A stretch of 64,000 bases of DNA from Stenotrophomonas acidaminiphila (GTDB lineage: Bacteria > Pseudomonadota > Gammaproteobacteria > Xanthomonadales > Xanthomonadaceae), in NCBI GenBank assembly GCA_002951995.1, contig CP019797.1, forward strand, positions 3,146,501 through 3,210,500. The letters run 5' to 3'. The first letter of the stretch is position 1, and each line of letters opens with the position of its first letter. The notes under the pieces are model-generated. The model was not told the origin of the DNA. It ran no database searches and worked only from the letters and a program-made list of their open reading frames with translations. The position numbers were made by a program, and so were the translations under genes. Of this stretch, positions 16,655 to 25,797 are shown piece by piece.

Positions 16655-17778
16655 TCAGCTCAGGAACTTGCGGCGCGCGTAGATCCACGGCGCGGCCAGC
16701 GCGGCAATGGCGCCACCGGCGAAGCCGAGCGCCGCCGCCACCGCCGCGGCCTCGACGCGACCGGGCAGGGCCAGCGCCGCGATCAGCAGCAGTGCCGCCG
16801 GCAGGCCGATGAACGAGGCCAGGAAGAAGCGCCAGCGGGGCACCCAGGTATGCAGCTGCATCAGGCTCGCGCTGCTCCAGGCCTCGCCGGCCCGGCTGCG
16901 CTGGATCTTGTCCACCAGCCTGACCAGGTCAACCTCATGGGCCCCTTGCCAGCCCTGGCCAGGCCAAGTTCGGCATCCACCTCGACCGGATCGGGCCATT
17001 GCGCCGGCCACGCCTGTGGCGCGACGACGCCGTAGGCGGTCAACAACGGGACACTCAGCGACGGCGCCGACAGCGCGCGCAGCCTGCGGTTGTCCAGCAC
17101 GCACCAGACCTGCGTGGCGCCGGCAACGCTCACCTGGTACAGCGCCAGCTGCTCCGGCGCCGGGTACGGCAACGCGGTGACCCGCGCGGCCAGCGACTCG
17201 GCCCCCATCGCACGCAGGAAGCCGACCCGGCTGCGGCCGACCTGGGCCCAGCCCAGCCCCAGCGGCCCCAGCAGCATCACCTCGGCCGCATCGGCCGCGC
17301 CCGCGGCGGCGCGTTCGTCGCTGGCCAGGAACGCACTCAGCGAACGGGGCTCGGCGACGTCATCCCTTCCCCAGCGATGCGACTGGCCCAGCAGGTACTT
17401 CAACGGCACCCGCGCGGCGACGGTCTCGCCGCGCACGCTGTCCGAGGCGAACGGCACCACCGAGGCGACGAACGCGCGCAGCTCGTTGCCCGGCACCGCG
17501 CTCCACTCGGCGGGGAACAGGCCGTCGAGCAGGCCTTCGCGGGCCAGCCGGTCGATGCGCTCCTTCTGCTCCACCAGCCGCGCCACCGCGGCCTGCAGCA
17601 TGATGGTCGGCGGCACCGCCGACTGCGGCAGCCGGTAGCGCGGCGCCGGCGCATCGGCATCTGCATCGGCGGGTGGCTGCTCGTCCATCAGCGCGTCCAC
17701 CGTGGGCAGGCCCGTGCCCGTCGCCCCGGCGACGGCCGGGACGCTGGTTTCGGGGGTGGCATCGGAAGGAAGCGACAT
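16655..17778 (-). CDS. Hypothetical membrane-anchored protein, frameshifted as read
   Basis: The N-terminal frame (17778 down to about 16945) begins MSLPSDATPETS, is Ala/Asp/Pro-rich to residue 50, then carries a globular part with helices VARLVEQKERIDRLAREG and LGWAQVGRSRVGFLRAMG. The C-terminal frame continues HEVDLVRLVDKIQRSRAGEA and ends in two membrane helices (WRFFLASFIGLPAALLLIA and AAVAAALGFAGGAIAALA). They join at a four-base run (C on +, 16942-16945); one more base gives a single protein of about 374 residues. I do not recognise the family. The tail-anchored topology suggests a cytoplasmic domain at the inner membrane. Confidence 0.6.
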
Positions 17779-17897
17779 CGGCAATCGGCCCCGGCGAGCA
17801 AGCGAATGCTCCCGTTAGCGGCCGCTGGCCACGGAAATGAAGTCCGGATCGAAAACGGCGCCCTGCGGCGCCGTCGCTTGCCTCGCCCGCGCCCTGC

Positions 17898-18494
17898 TCA
17901 GGGCGTGGCCGGCGGCGCCCATTGCTTGAGGAACGCAAAGAAGCGGGCGCGGTCGTAGCCCTTGCCCTTCTCCAGTTCGCCGGTGAACTGCGAATGCAGC
18001 AGCTGGCCCTCGGCGTCGAGCACGAACAGGTGCGGGTAGGCGGTGATGGCGGGGAAGCGCGACAGGAACGCCGCGTTCTCGTTGTCCTCGCTGTAGTTGA
18101 CCTTCATCCACACGTAATGCGCGTCGCGGAAGCGGCGGATCTCCGAGTCGCCTTCCATGAAGGCGTCCATCAGGTGGCACCAGGAGCACCACTCGCCGCC
18201 CACGTCCAGCACGATCCGCTTGCCGCCGCGCTGGGCCTCGACCTTGGCCGTCTCCAGGTCGGCGACCGGGTCGCGCGCGGGGTCGAACTGCGCGTTGAGC
18301 GCGGCCACGGCGGCGATGTCCGCCGCGGCCGGGGTATTGCCCGAGGCGACCGGCTGGCTGGTATCGGCCACCGGCGCCTTCTGTTCGGAGGTATCCAGCG
18401 GCTGCACCTTCTCCGCCGGCGGTGCCGGTGGCTGCGCACAGCCCCCCAGCAGCGCCGCCAGGAGCAGGGATATTCCACCGGACATCCGCTTCAT
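17898..18494 (-). CDS. Thioredoxin-fold lipoprotein
   Basis: 198 residues. A lipoprotein signal peptide ends in the lipobox LLGGC (Cys at residue 19), followed by a Pro/Ala/Thr linker to about residue 60. A thioredoxin-like domain comes next: KRIVLDVGGEWCSWCHLMD with the redox motif WCSWC, then VKVNYSEDNENAAFLSRFP and the cis-Pro segment AYPHLFVLDAEGQLL. It is related to DUF255/thioredoxin_7 proteins. It should act in the periplasm attached to a membrane, as a disulfide or thiol-handling protein; the partner is unknown. It lies 11 bases downstream of the POT transporter gene on the same strand. Confidence 0.85.
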   Translation of the reverse strand: MKRMSGGISLLLAALLGGCAQPPAPPAEKVQPLDTSEQKAPVADTSQPVASGNTPAAADIAAVAALNAQFDPARDPVADLETAKVEAQRGGKRIVLDVGGEWCSWCHLMDAFMEGDSEIRRFRDAHYVWMKVNYSEDNENAAFLSRFPAITAYPHLFVLDAEGQLLHSQFTGELEKGKGYDRARFFAFLKQWAPPATP

Positions 18495-18504
18495 CGTTGT
18501 TTCC

Positions 18505-19995
18505 TCACTTCACGCCATGCATCAGCTTCTGCACCAGCGGCGCGATCAGGAACAGCAGCACGCCGGCGCCCAGCAGCGACCAGAAGCCGAAGGTATACCC
18601 CTTCAGCGCCGACTCGACGGTCATGCCGCTTTCACCGCTGACCACCGCGGCGAAGATGCCCGACAGGTTGTTGCCGATGGCGGTGGACAGGAACCAGCCG
18701 CCCATCGCCAGGCCGACGACCTTGAGCGGGGCCAGCTTGGTGGTCATCGACAGCCCGATCGGCGACAAGCACAGCTCGCCCACGGTCTGGATCACGTAGA
18801 CCATGAACAGGGTCCAGAACGGGATCTTGCCGGCGTCGTCGACCAGCGAGGACAGCGCGTACATCAGCAGCAGGAAGGCCAGGCCGTTGAAGATCAGGCC
18901 CAGGCCGAACTTGCGCGGGATCGACGGGTTGGCCTTGCCCAGCGCGGTCCACAGCCACACGAAGATCGGGCCCAGCGCCAGGATGGCCACCGAGTTCACC
19001 GACTGGAACCAGCCGATCGGGAAGATCCAGCCCGCCAGGTCGCGGTCGACGATGTTCTGCGCCAGGAAGTTGAACGAGCTGCCGGCCTGTTCGAAGAACA
19101 TGAAGAACAGCACGTTGAACACGAAGATGATCAGCATGGCGATGGAGCGGTCGCGCGCCACCTTGCCCTCGCGGATGCCCTCGACCAGGATCATCACGCA
19201 CAGCGCGGTGAACAGCGCGCCCAGGATCCAGCCGAGGATGCCGGCGTCGATCGTCAGCAGGCCATAGGCCACCGGCACCGCGACCAGCGCGCCGACTAGC
19301 ACCGCGATGGTGCGGCCAATGCCCGCCCCGGCCGGGGCCGCGCCGACGCTGCCAAGCTGGCGGCGGCCGATCCAGAACCACACCAGGCTGATCAGCATGC
19401 CGATGCCCGAGGCGATGAACACGTACTTGTAGGCCGGCATGGCCTCGGTGCCGAACAGCTTGTCGGCCAGGATGCCGGTCAGCACCGGGGCGACCAGCGC
19501 GCCGGCGTTGATGCCCATGTAGAAGATGGTGAAGCCCGAATCGCGGCGCGAATCATTGATGCCGTACAGCTGCCCGACCATGCTGGAGATGTTGGGCTTG
19601 AACAGGCCGTTGCCGGCGATGATCGTGGCCAGGCCGATGCGGAACACGCGGTCGTCGGGAATGGCGATCAGGAACAGGCCCAGCGACATCACCGCCGCGC
19701 CGATCAGGATCGAGCGCTGGTAGCCGATGATGCGGTCGGCGACGAAACCGCCGAACAGCGCCGCCGCGTAGACCAGCGCCAGATAGGCGCCGTAGAGCTT
19801 GCTGGCCCCGGCCTGGCTCTCGGCGAACTGGGCGACGATGTACAGCGCCAGCGCCCAGCGGATGCCGTAGAACGCGAAGCGTTCCCAGAACTCGGTCATG
19901 AACAGCATCCACAGCGGACGCGGGTGGCCGAGGAGGTTCTTGAACTCCGGCACGGGCGCCGGGGTGGATGCGGAATTCGGCGCGGCAGCGCTCAT
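18505..19995 (-). CDS. POT/PTR-family proton-dependent oligopeptide transporter
   Basis: 496 residues, 14 membrane helices by eye. POT signatures: the E-x-x-E-R-F-x-Y-Y-type motif as FMTEFWERFAFYGIRWALALYI near the start, LYLALVYAAALFGGFVADRIIGYQR, FTIFYMGINAGALVAPVLTG (the second PTR2 signature) and the C-terminal YVIQTVGELCLSPIGLSMTTKLAP. Proteins of this type import di- and tripeptides with protons across the inner membrane. The start at 19995 (MSAAAPNS) follows GGGGGA about 10 bases upstream; upstream in-frame residues are not family-like. The downstream thioredoxin lipoprotein may be co-transcribed. Confidence 0.92.
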   Translation of the reverse strand: MSAAAPNSASTPAPVPEFKNLLGHPRPLWMLFMTEFWERFAFYGIRWALALYIVAQFAESQAGASKLYGAYLALVYAAALFGGFVADRIIGYQRSILIGAAVMSLGLFLIAIPDDRVFRIGLATIIAGNGLFKPNISSMVGQLYGINDSRRDSGFTIFYMGINAGALVAPVLTGILADKLFGTEAMPAYKYVFIASGIGMLISLVWFWIGRRQLGSVGAAPAGAGIGRTIAVLVGALVAVPVAYGLLTIDAGILGWILGALFTALCVMILVEGIREGKVARDRSIAMLIIFVFNVLFFMFFEQAGSSFNFLAQNIVDRDLAGWIFPIGWFQSVNSVAILALGPIFVWLWTALGKANPSIPRKFGLGLIFNGLAFLLLMYALSSLVDDAGKIPFWTLFMVYVIQTVGELCLSPIGLSMTTKLAPLKVVGLAMGGWFLSTAIGNNLSGIFAAVVSGESGMTVESALKGYTFGFWSLLGAGVLLFLIAPLVQKLMHGVK

Positions 19996-20194
19996 GCTGG
20001 GTTTCCCCCTGAGTGATTCGTTGGGCAGATGATGCAAAGGAAGTCGGCCGGAATCGGCACGACGCGCGAGGATCACCGAAGCGCCGGCTTCACGTCAAAT
20101 CCACAAGCGCCGCGCCCGCGGCCCGGGCCGCGCGCGGCGGGCAGCGGCCGTGACCGCCGGCGGCCGCGCGCAACATGCTGAATACGCTGGCGTT

Positions 20195-21076
20195 TCAGGC
20201 GCCGGCGGGGGCCGGCCCGGTGTCGCCGCGGATGCTGGTGCGCACCTCGAACAGCTCCGGGAAGAAGGTCAGTTCCAGCGCCTGCTTGAGGAAGCCCACG
20301 CCGCTGGAGCCGCCGGTGCCGCGGCGGAAGCCGATGATCCGCATGACCGTGCGCATGTGGCGGAAGCGCCACAGCTGGAACGCCGACTCCAGGTCCACCA
20401 GGTCCTCGCACAGCGAATACTCACGCCAGTAGCGGTCGGTGTCCTGGTAGATGCGCTCGAACACCGGCCGCAGCGCCGGATCACTGACATGCGGGCGGGT
20501 CCAGTCGTGGCCGGCGTACTCCGGCGGGACCGCATGGCCGAAGCGCGCCAGGTAGCGCAGGAACTCCTCGTACAGGCTCGGCGCCTCCAGGGTCCGGCGC
20601 AGCCGCCCCTGGCCCTCCGGGTCGTAGTCGAACACCGCCAGCATGTCCGCGTTCTTGTTGCCCAGCAGGAACTCGATGCAGCGGTACTGCAGCGACTGGA
20701 ACCCGGAGGCCGGGCCGAGCACGTCGCGGAAGCCCAGGTACTCGGACGGGGTCAGGGTTTCCAGCACCGACCATTGCTCGGTCAGCTGGCGCAGCACCTG
20801 CTTGCCGCGCGCCAGCACCTTGCGGCACTGCCAGACCTGGTCGCGCTGCAGGAAGCCGATGGCCGCGCGCAGTTCATGGTCGAGCAGCTTCAGCCACAGC
20901 TCCGAGGTCTGGTGCTGGATGATGAACAGCATCTCGTCGTGGTGCGCCGGGCTGGACAACGGCTGCTGCGCCGACAGCAGCCGGTCCAGGCAGAGGTAGC
21001 CGCCATAGGTGAGCCGGCCGTGCAGGTCGGTGTGGATGCCGGCTTCGAGCTCACGCTGGTTCTGTTCTACGGTCAT
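20195..21076 (-). CDS. kynA: Tryptophan 2,3-dioxygenase
   Basis: Heme enzyme that opens the tryptophan indole ring to N-formylkynurenine, first step of the kynurenine pathway. 293 residues. Signatures: [41 protein letters not shown] (substrate and heme contacts), [38 protein letters not shown] (proximal heme His in FRHMR) and [16 protein letters not shown] start at 21076 (MTVEQNQ), matching xanthomonad homologues, with AAGG just upstream; an ATG at 21088 would add four residues. It is divergent from the 2-oxoacid dehydrogenase operon. The later kynurenine genes are not in the window. Confidence 0.95.
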   Translation of the reverse strand: MTVEQNQRELEAGIHTDLHGRLTYGGYLCLDRLLSAQQPLSSPAHHDEMLFIIQHQTSELWLKLLDHELRAAIGFLQRDQVWQCRKVLARGKQVLRQLTEQWSVLETLTPSEYLGFRDVLGPASGFQSLQYRCIEFLLGNKNADMLAVFDYDPEGQGRLRRTLEAPSLYEEFLRYLARFGHAVPPEYAGHDWTRPHVSDPALRPVFERIYQDTDRYWREYSLCEDLVDLESAFQLWRFRHMRTVMRIIGFRRGTGGSSGVGFLKQALELTFFPELFEVRTSIRGDTGPAPAGA

Positions 21077-21353
21077 CGGCCTTGCCATCTGCGTGGGGCG
21101 CAAAGGGTAACCCGGCCCGGGCGGCGGCCGCTGCCCGCGCAAACGGAAAGCGAACACTTGCGATTGCAACCGGCGCGACAATCGGCCGGTGGCCGCGGCG
21201 GCTGGCTGAATGCGTTGGATCCACGTGCCGCGGCGGCCGCCCATGGGCCGGCGCACGGATTTCGTGCTGCGGCGCAGGACGGCTTTTCCCGCCCGATTCC
21301 TTACCATGCGCAATTCCTATCATTTGAAACCATCTGTCCAAGGTGTTGCTGCA

Positions 21354-22442
21354 ATGACGGTTTCCGCCCAGTTCCACATCGACTACCTGCAGTACCTGGA
21401 TGCCGACGGCACCCTGGTACGCGACGACCTGCCGGCCTCGTTGCGCGATCCGCGCGCGCTGCTGCCCCTGTTCCGGCAGATGCTGGCCACCCGGGTGTTC
21501 GACACCAAGGCCGTGGCCCTGCAGCGCACCGGCAAGCTCGGCACCTTCGCCTCCTGCCTGGGCCATGAAGCGGCCCACGTCGGGATCGGCGCGGCGATGA
21601 AGCCCGGCGACGTGTTCGCCCCCAGCTACCGCGAGTACGGCGCCATGTTCATGCGCGGCGTGCGCCCGCGCGACGTGCTGATGTACTGGGGCGGCGACGA
21701 GCGCGGCAGCGATTACGACCGCGACAGCGACGCCGCGCGCGACTTCCCGATCTGCGTGCCGATCTCGACCCAGTGCCTGCACGCGGCCGGCTCGGCGCTG
21801 TCGTTCAAGCTGCAGGGCAAGCCGCAGGTGGCGGTGACCGTGTGCGGCGACGGCGGCAGCTCCAAGACCGACTTCTACGCCGCGGTGAACTCGGCCGGCG
21901 CCTACCAGCTGCCGCTGATCCTGTGCGTGGTCAACAACGGCTGGGCGATCTCGGTGCCGCGTTCGGCCCAGACCGGCGCCCAGACCCTGGCCCAGAAGGG
22001 CCTGGCCGGCGGCCTGTTCTGCCTGCAGGTGGACGGCAACGACCTGATCGCGGTGCTGGCGGCGATGGAACAGGCGCGCGAGCGTGCCCTGTCCGGCCAG
22101 GGCGGCACCGTGCTGGAGTTCCTCACCTACCGCCTGTCCGACCACACCACCGCCGACGACGCGCGCCGCTACCGCGACGACGCCGAGGTCAAGGCCGCGT
22201 GGCTGAAGGAGCCGCTGATCCGCCTGCGCAGGTACCTGACCGCGCAGGGCGTGTGGAGCGAGGAAGAGGAGAAGAACTGGATCGCCGAATGCGGCGCGCG
22301 CGTGGACGAGGAGGTCAATGCCTACCTCAACTGCCCGGTGCAGCCGGTGGAGGCCATGTTCGACTACCTGTATGCCGACCCGCCGCCGGACCTGCTGGCC
22401 CAGCGCGCCGCGGCCATTGCCCTGGAGCAGCGCCATGGATGA
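21354..22442 (+). CDS. pdhA: Thiamine-dependent 2-oxoacid dehydrogenase E1 component, alpha subunit
   Basis: Decarboxylates a 2-oxoacid (pyruvate or a branched-chain analogue) on thiamine diphosphate as half of a heterotetrameric E1. 362 residues. The thiamine motif is VTVCGDGGSSKTDF, ending about 30 residues later in LCVVNNGWAISVP. The phosphorylation-loop-like segment YRLSDHTTADDARRYRD is present, as are GHEAAHVGIGAAM and YREYGAMFMRG. I start at 21354 (MTVSAQFH); an ATG at 21306 is possible and neither has a strong ribosome site. E1 alpha, E1 beta and E2 follow in order; no E3 gene is in the window. Pyruvate and branched-chain substrates cannot be separated from sequence alone. Confidence 0.9.
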   Translation: MTVSAQFHIDYLQYLDADGTLVRDDLPASLRDPRALLPLFRQMLATRVFDTKAVALQRTGKLGTFASCLGHEAAHVGIGAAMKPGDVFAPSYREYGAMFMRGVRPRDVLMYWGGDERGSDYDRDSDAARDFPICVPISTQCLHAAGSALSFKLQGKPQVAVTVCGDGGSSKTDFYAAVNSAGAYQLPLILCVVNNGWAISVPRSAQTGAQTLAQKGLAGGLFCLQVDGNDLIAVLAAMEQARERALSGQGGTVLEFLTYRLSDHTTADDARRYRDDAEVKAAWLKEPLIRLRRYLTAQGVWSEEEEKNWIAECGARVDEEVNAYLNCPVQPVEAMFDYLYADPPPDLLAQRAAAIALEQRHG

Positions 22443-22524
22443 CATCAAGCGCAGCACCGGCGTCCCGGCCGGCCACGACCTTGCCAGCGACCACGGCGCG
22501 ACCGGCGCCAGCGGAGAGACCCCC

Positions 22525-23511
22525 ATGACCGCCACCCCCATCACCCTGATCGAAGCCGTGACCCAGGCGCTGGCCTGGGAAATGGAGCACGACCCGTCGG
22601 TGCTGGTGCTGGGCGAGGACGTGGGCGTCAACGGCGGCGTGTTCCGCGCCACCGCCGGCCTGCAGCAGAAGTTCGGCGCGCAGCGCGTGCTCGACACCCC
22701 GCTGGACGAGACCACCATCGCCGGACTCACCGTCGGCCTGGCCGTGCAGGGCATGAAGCCGGTGGCCGAAGCGCAGTTCGACGGCTTCGTCTACCCGATG
22801 GTCGACCACATCATCTGCCACGCCGCGCGCATGCGTAACCGCACCCGCGGCCGCCTGCACTGCCCGATGGTGCTGCGCGTGCCGTGGGGCGGCGGCATCC
22901 GCGCGCCGGAACACCACAGCGAGGCCAACGAGGCCATCTTCACCAACGTGCCGGGCCTGCGCGTGGTGCTGCCGTCCAGCCCGCAGCGCGCCTATGGGCT
23001 GCTGCTGGCGGCGATCCGCGAGCCGGATCCGGTGATCTACATGGAGCCCAAGCGCATCTACCGCCAGTACAAGGAAGTGGTCGCCAACGACGGCGAGGCG
23101 CTGCCGCTGGACGTGTGCTTCGTGCTGCGCGACGGCACCGACGTGACCCTGGTGGCCTGGGGCGCGCAGGTCAAGGAAGCGCTGGAAGCGGCCGACAAGC
23201 TGGCCGGCGAAGGCATCAGCGCCGAGGTCATCGACGTCGCCACGCTGCGCCCGCTGGACTTCGCCACCATCGCCGAGTCGGTGGCCAAGACCGGCCGCTG
23301 CGTGATCGTGCAGGAAGCGCCCAAGACCGCCGGCTTCGGTGCCGAAATCGCCGCGCGCCTGGCCGAGGAGTCGATGTACGACCTGCTGGCGCCGGTCGAG
23401 CGCGTCACCGGCTACGACACCCACATCCCGCTGTTCCGGCTGGAAATGAAATACCTGCCGAGCGTGGAGCGGATCGTGGCGGCGGCAAGGCGCGCGGTGG
23501 CGGCCGGCTGA
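22525..23511 (+). CDS. pdhB: Thiamine-dependent 2-oxoacid dehydrogenase E1 component, beta subunit
   Basis: Beta half of the E1 heterotetramer; completes the thiamine site and binds E2. 328 residues. Signatures: VLVLGEDVGVNGGVFRATAGL (conserved Glu for cofactor activation), LDTPLDETTIAGLTVGLAVQG, EAQFDGFVYPMVDHI, GIRAPEHHSEANEAIFTNVPGL (which contains the potassium and active-site His region) and the C-terminal YDTHIPLFRLEMKYLP. I choose ATG 22525 because GGAGAG lies 8 bases upstream. An earlier in-frame ATG at 22435, overlapping pdhA, would add 30 low-complexity residues. Confidence 0.93.
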   Translation: MTATPITLIEAVTQALAWEMEHDPSVLVLGEDVGVNGGVFRATAGLQQKFGAQRVLDTPLDETTIAGLTVGLAVQGMKPVAEAQFDGFVYPMVDHIICHAARMRNRTRGRLHCPMVLRVPWGGGIRAPEHHSEANEAIFTNVPGLRVVLPSSPQRAYGLLLAAIREPDPVIYMEPKRIYRQYKEVVANDGEALPLDVCFVLRDGTDVTLVAWGAQVKEALEAADKLAGEGISAEVIDVATLRPLDFATIAESVAKTGRCVIVQEAPKTAGFGAEIAARLAEESMYDLLAPVERVTGYDTHIPLFRLEMKYLPSVERIVAAARRAVAAG

Positions 23512-23512
23512 C

Positions 23513-23863
23513 ATGCGCGCGCGACTGCTCAACGCCTACCGCAGCCAGTACCCGGTGCCGTTGCGTTTCCACGCCGGGGAGATCGTCGAGCTCGGCGTGC
23601 GCGACGAGGAATGGCCGGACTTCGCCTGGGTGCGCACCGCCGACAACCGCGCCGGCTGGGCGCCGGTGGCGTGGCTGCGCGTGCTCGGCGACGACCGCGC
23701 CGAGGCGCTGCGCGACTACACCGCGCAGGAGCTGGACGTGGACAGCGGCGAGATGGTGCGACTGCATCACGAACACGGTGGCTGGTGGTGGGCCGAACGC
23801 GCCAATGGTGCGCTCGGCTGGCTGCCGGCACGCGACCTGGAACTACTGGAAGAAACCCCCTGA
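23513..23863 (+). CDS. Small SH3-domain-like protein inside the dehydrogenase operon
   Basis: 116 residues made of two SH3-like repeats. Repeat one: LRFHAGEIVELGVRDEEWPDFAWVRTADNRAGWAPVAWL. Repeat two: YTAQELDVDSGEMVRLHHEHGGWWWAERANGALGWLPARDLEL. Both show the SH3 pattern of an ALYDY-like start, an acidic loop, paired Trp and a final GWxPxxxL. There is no signal peptide. It starts one base after the E1 beta stop and ends one base before the E2 start, so it is certainly in the operon. It may bind Pro/Ala-rich linkers such as those in the E2 next door, but that is inference. Confidence 0.75.
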   Translation: MRARLLNAYRSQYPVPLRFHAGEIVELGVRDEEWPDFAWVRTADNRAGWAPVAWLRVLGDDRAEALRDYTAQELDVDSGEMVRLHHEHGGWWWAERANGALGWLPARDLELLEETP

Positions 23864-23864
23864 A

Positions 23865-25220
23865 ATGAGCCAGACCAAGAACTTCAACCTGCCCGACCTG
23901 GGCGAAGGCCTGCCGGACGCGACCATCGTGGAGTGGTTCGTCAAGGAAGGCGACGTGATCAAGCTGGACGAGCCGCTGGTGTCGATGGAGACCGCCAAGG
24001 CGGTGGTGGAAGTGCCGTCGCCGGTCTCCGGCAAGGTGCTGAAGCTGGCCGGCGGCGCCGGCGACATCGTGGTGACCGGGCACATGCTGGCCCAGTTCGA
24101 GATCGATCCGAACCTGCCGCAGCGCGCCGAAGGCCAGGACACCGGCCACCACCACGGCGCACCGGCAGCGGCCGCTGCGGCGCCCGCGCCTGCCGCGGCG
24201 CCGGCACCGGCTCCCGCTGCCGCCGAACGTGCCGACGAAGGCACCGTGGTCGGGGCGATGGTCAGCTCCAACGCCGTGCACACCGAACAGGCCGTGGCCG
24301 TGGGCGGGGTCAAGGCGGTGCCGGCGGTGCGCGCGATGGCGCGCAAGCTCGGCGTGGACCTGGCGCGGGTGCGTGCCACCGGCGCCGACGGCGCGGTGAC
24401 GATGAGCGACGTGAAGCAGGCCGCCGAGGCCGGCACCGCCAAGGTCGGCAGCGCGCCGGCAGCGGCACCGCAGGCGGTCCAGGCCGCCGCGCCGGCGCCG
24501 GCCGTGCGTGCCGATGCCGCGCGCACGCCGCTGTCCGCCGCCGGCAGGCCGATGCGCACCGCGCCCCCGGGCGTGGTCGCCAAGGGCCAGCCGGAGCCGC
24601 TCAAGGGCGTGCGCCGCAACATGGCGCGGGTGATGGCCGACGCGCACAGCAAGGTCGTGCCGACCACGCTGACCGACGATGCCGACATCCATGCCTGGGC
24701 ACCGGGCAACGACATGACCTCGCGGCTGGTGCGCGGCATCGTCGCCGCCTGCCAGGCGGTGCCGGCGATGAACGCCTGGTTCGACGGCGACACCCTCACC
24801 CGCACCCTGCACGCGCAGGTGGACATCGGCATTGCCGTGGACACCGACGACGGCCTGTTCGTGCCGGCCCTGCGCAACGCCGACATGCTCGACGCGCGCG
24901 GCGTCCGCGAAGGCATCAACCGCCTGCGCCAGCAGGTGGAAGAGCGCAGCATCGCCCCGTCGGAACTGAGCGGCTACACCATCAGCCTGTCCAACTTCGG
25001 CATGTTCGCCGGCCGCTATGCCACCCCGGTGGTGGTGCCGCCGTGCGTGGCCATCGTCGCCGCCGGGCGCGCCCGCTTCCAGGTGACGCCGGTGATGGGC
25101 GGGGTGGAAACCCACAAGGTCATCCCGCTGTCGGTCACGTTCGACCACCGCGCCTGCACCGGCGGCGAGGCCGCGCGCTTCCTGCGCGTGCTGATCGACG
25201 ATCTGGCGCGGCCGCACTGA
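23865..25220 (+). CDS. Dihydrolipoamide acyltransferase (E2) of the 2-oxoacid dehydrogenase
   Basis: Core of the complex; passes the acyl group from E1 to CoA. 451 residues. One lipoyl domain (residues 1-80, lipoylated Lys in SMETAKAVVEVPSPVSGKV), an Ala/Pro linker, a peripheral-subunit binding domain (KAVPAVRAMARKLGVDLARVRATG), a second Ala-rich linker, and the catalytic domain (GVRRNMARVMADAHSKVVP; LSNFGMFAGRYATPVV). The terminal active-site motif reads FDHRACTGGEAARFL: the His is kept, but the usual Asp of HxxxDG is Thr. The lipoyl segment is of the branched-chain type. It ends in front of an intrinsic terminator. Confidence 0.9.
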   Translation: MSQTKNFNLPDLGEGLPDATIVEWFVKEGDVIKLDEPLVSMETAKAVVEVPSPVSGKVLKLAGGAGDIVVTGHMLAQFEIDPNLPQRAEGQDTGHHHGAPAAAAAAPAPAAAPAPAPAAAERADEGTVVGAMVSSNAVHTEQAVAVGGVKAVPAVRAMARKLGVDLARVRATGADGAVTMSDVKQAAEAGTAKVGSAPAAAPQAVQAAAPAPAVRADAARTPLSAAGRPMRTAPPGVVAKGQPEPLKGVRRNMARVMADAHSKVVPTTLTDDADIHAWAPGNDMTSRLVRGIVAACQAVPAMNAWFDGDTLTRTLHAQVDIGIAVDTDDGLFVPALRNADMLDARGVREGINRLRQQVEERSIAPSELSGYTISLSNFGMFAGRYATPVVVPPCVAIVAAGRARFQVTPVMGGVETHKVIPLSVTFDHRACTGGEAARFLRVLIDDLARPH

Positions 25221-25254
25221 CCGCCCCCGGGCGAACGCTTTGCAGCAGAACTTG

Positions 25255-25281
25255 AGCCCGCAGCAATGCGGGCTTTTTTTT
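25255..25281 (+). terminator. Intrinsic terminator of the 2-oxoacid dehydrogenase operon
   Basis: A perfect 7-bp stem AGCCCGC/GCGGGCT with loop AGCAAT is followed by seven T. It lies 35 bases after the E2 stop and points the same way. Confidence 0.9.
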
Positions 25282-25427
25282 CGTGCTCGATGGCGACAAC
25301 GCCCGCGACCGCGGCGGGCACCGCCGGCGATGCGCCCGGCCGCTCACCCTGGCGCGGCCCGCGCGGCGGGCACCACGACGCCCCGGGTCACGCTACGATG
25401 CGCGCATCGCACAGGACAGGCGTGACC

Positions 25428-25766
25428 ATGACCCATTGGATCTGTAGCCGCTGCAGGGAAAGCAACGAAGACACGTTCGAGCAGTGCTGGAACTGCGGCA
25501 CCCGCGTCGATGGCAGCGCGGACCCGGACTTCCGCCCCGACAACGCCGATCCGGCGGCCCGGCCGCCGCGCCTGATCGATTGCCTGCGCTGCCCCGGCAT
25601 GCCGATGGTGTTCGCCGGACGCAAGCGCTTCCACGAGGGCTCCCAGGCGCTGCCGTTCCTGCTCGGCAACCTCGGCGAACTGCTGGTGAACCGCGAGGCG
25701 TTCGACCTGCATGCCTGCCCGTCCTGCGGCAAGGTCGAGCTGTTCCTGGCCAGCGCAGCGCGCTGA
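25428..25766 (+). CDS. Double zinc-ribbon protein
   Basis: 112 residues. An N-terminal RanBP2-type zinc finger MTHWICSRCRESNEDTFEQC followed by WNCGT (four Cys in C-x2-C-x10-C-x2-C spacing), then an acidic linker, then a second Cys pair set: LIDCLRCPGMPMVFAGRKRF and, near the end, HACPSCGKVELFL. The part between carries the block ALPFLLGNLGELLVNREAFD. It is a widespread bacterial hypothetical type probably involved in nucleic-acid or protein binding. There is no signal peptide. A GTG two codons upstream is an alternative start. Confidence 0.75.
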   Translation: MTHWICSRCRESNEDTFEQCWNCGTRVDGSADPDFRPDNADPAARPPRLIDCLRCPGMPMVFAGRKRFHEGSQALPFLLGNLGELLVNREAFDLHACPSCGKVELFLASAAR

Positions 25767-25797
25767 TCCGGCCTCCGGCACCCGCCCCGCGACCGCC

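Noticed and set aside
21051..22754. Long - strand frame opposite pdhA
   Set aside because: Shadow of the thiamine enzyme; its composition is His/Gln/Arg-rich.
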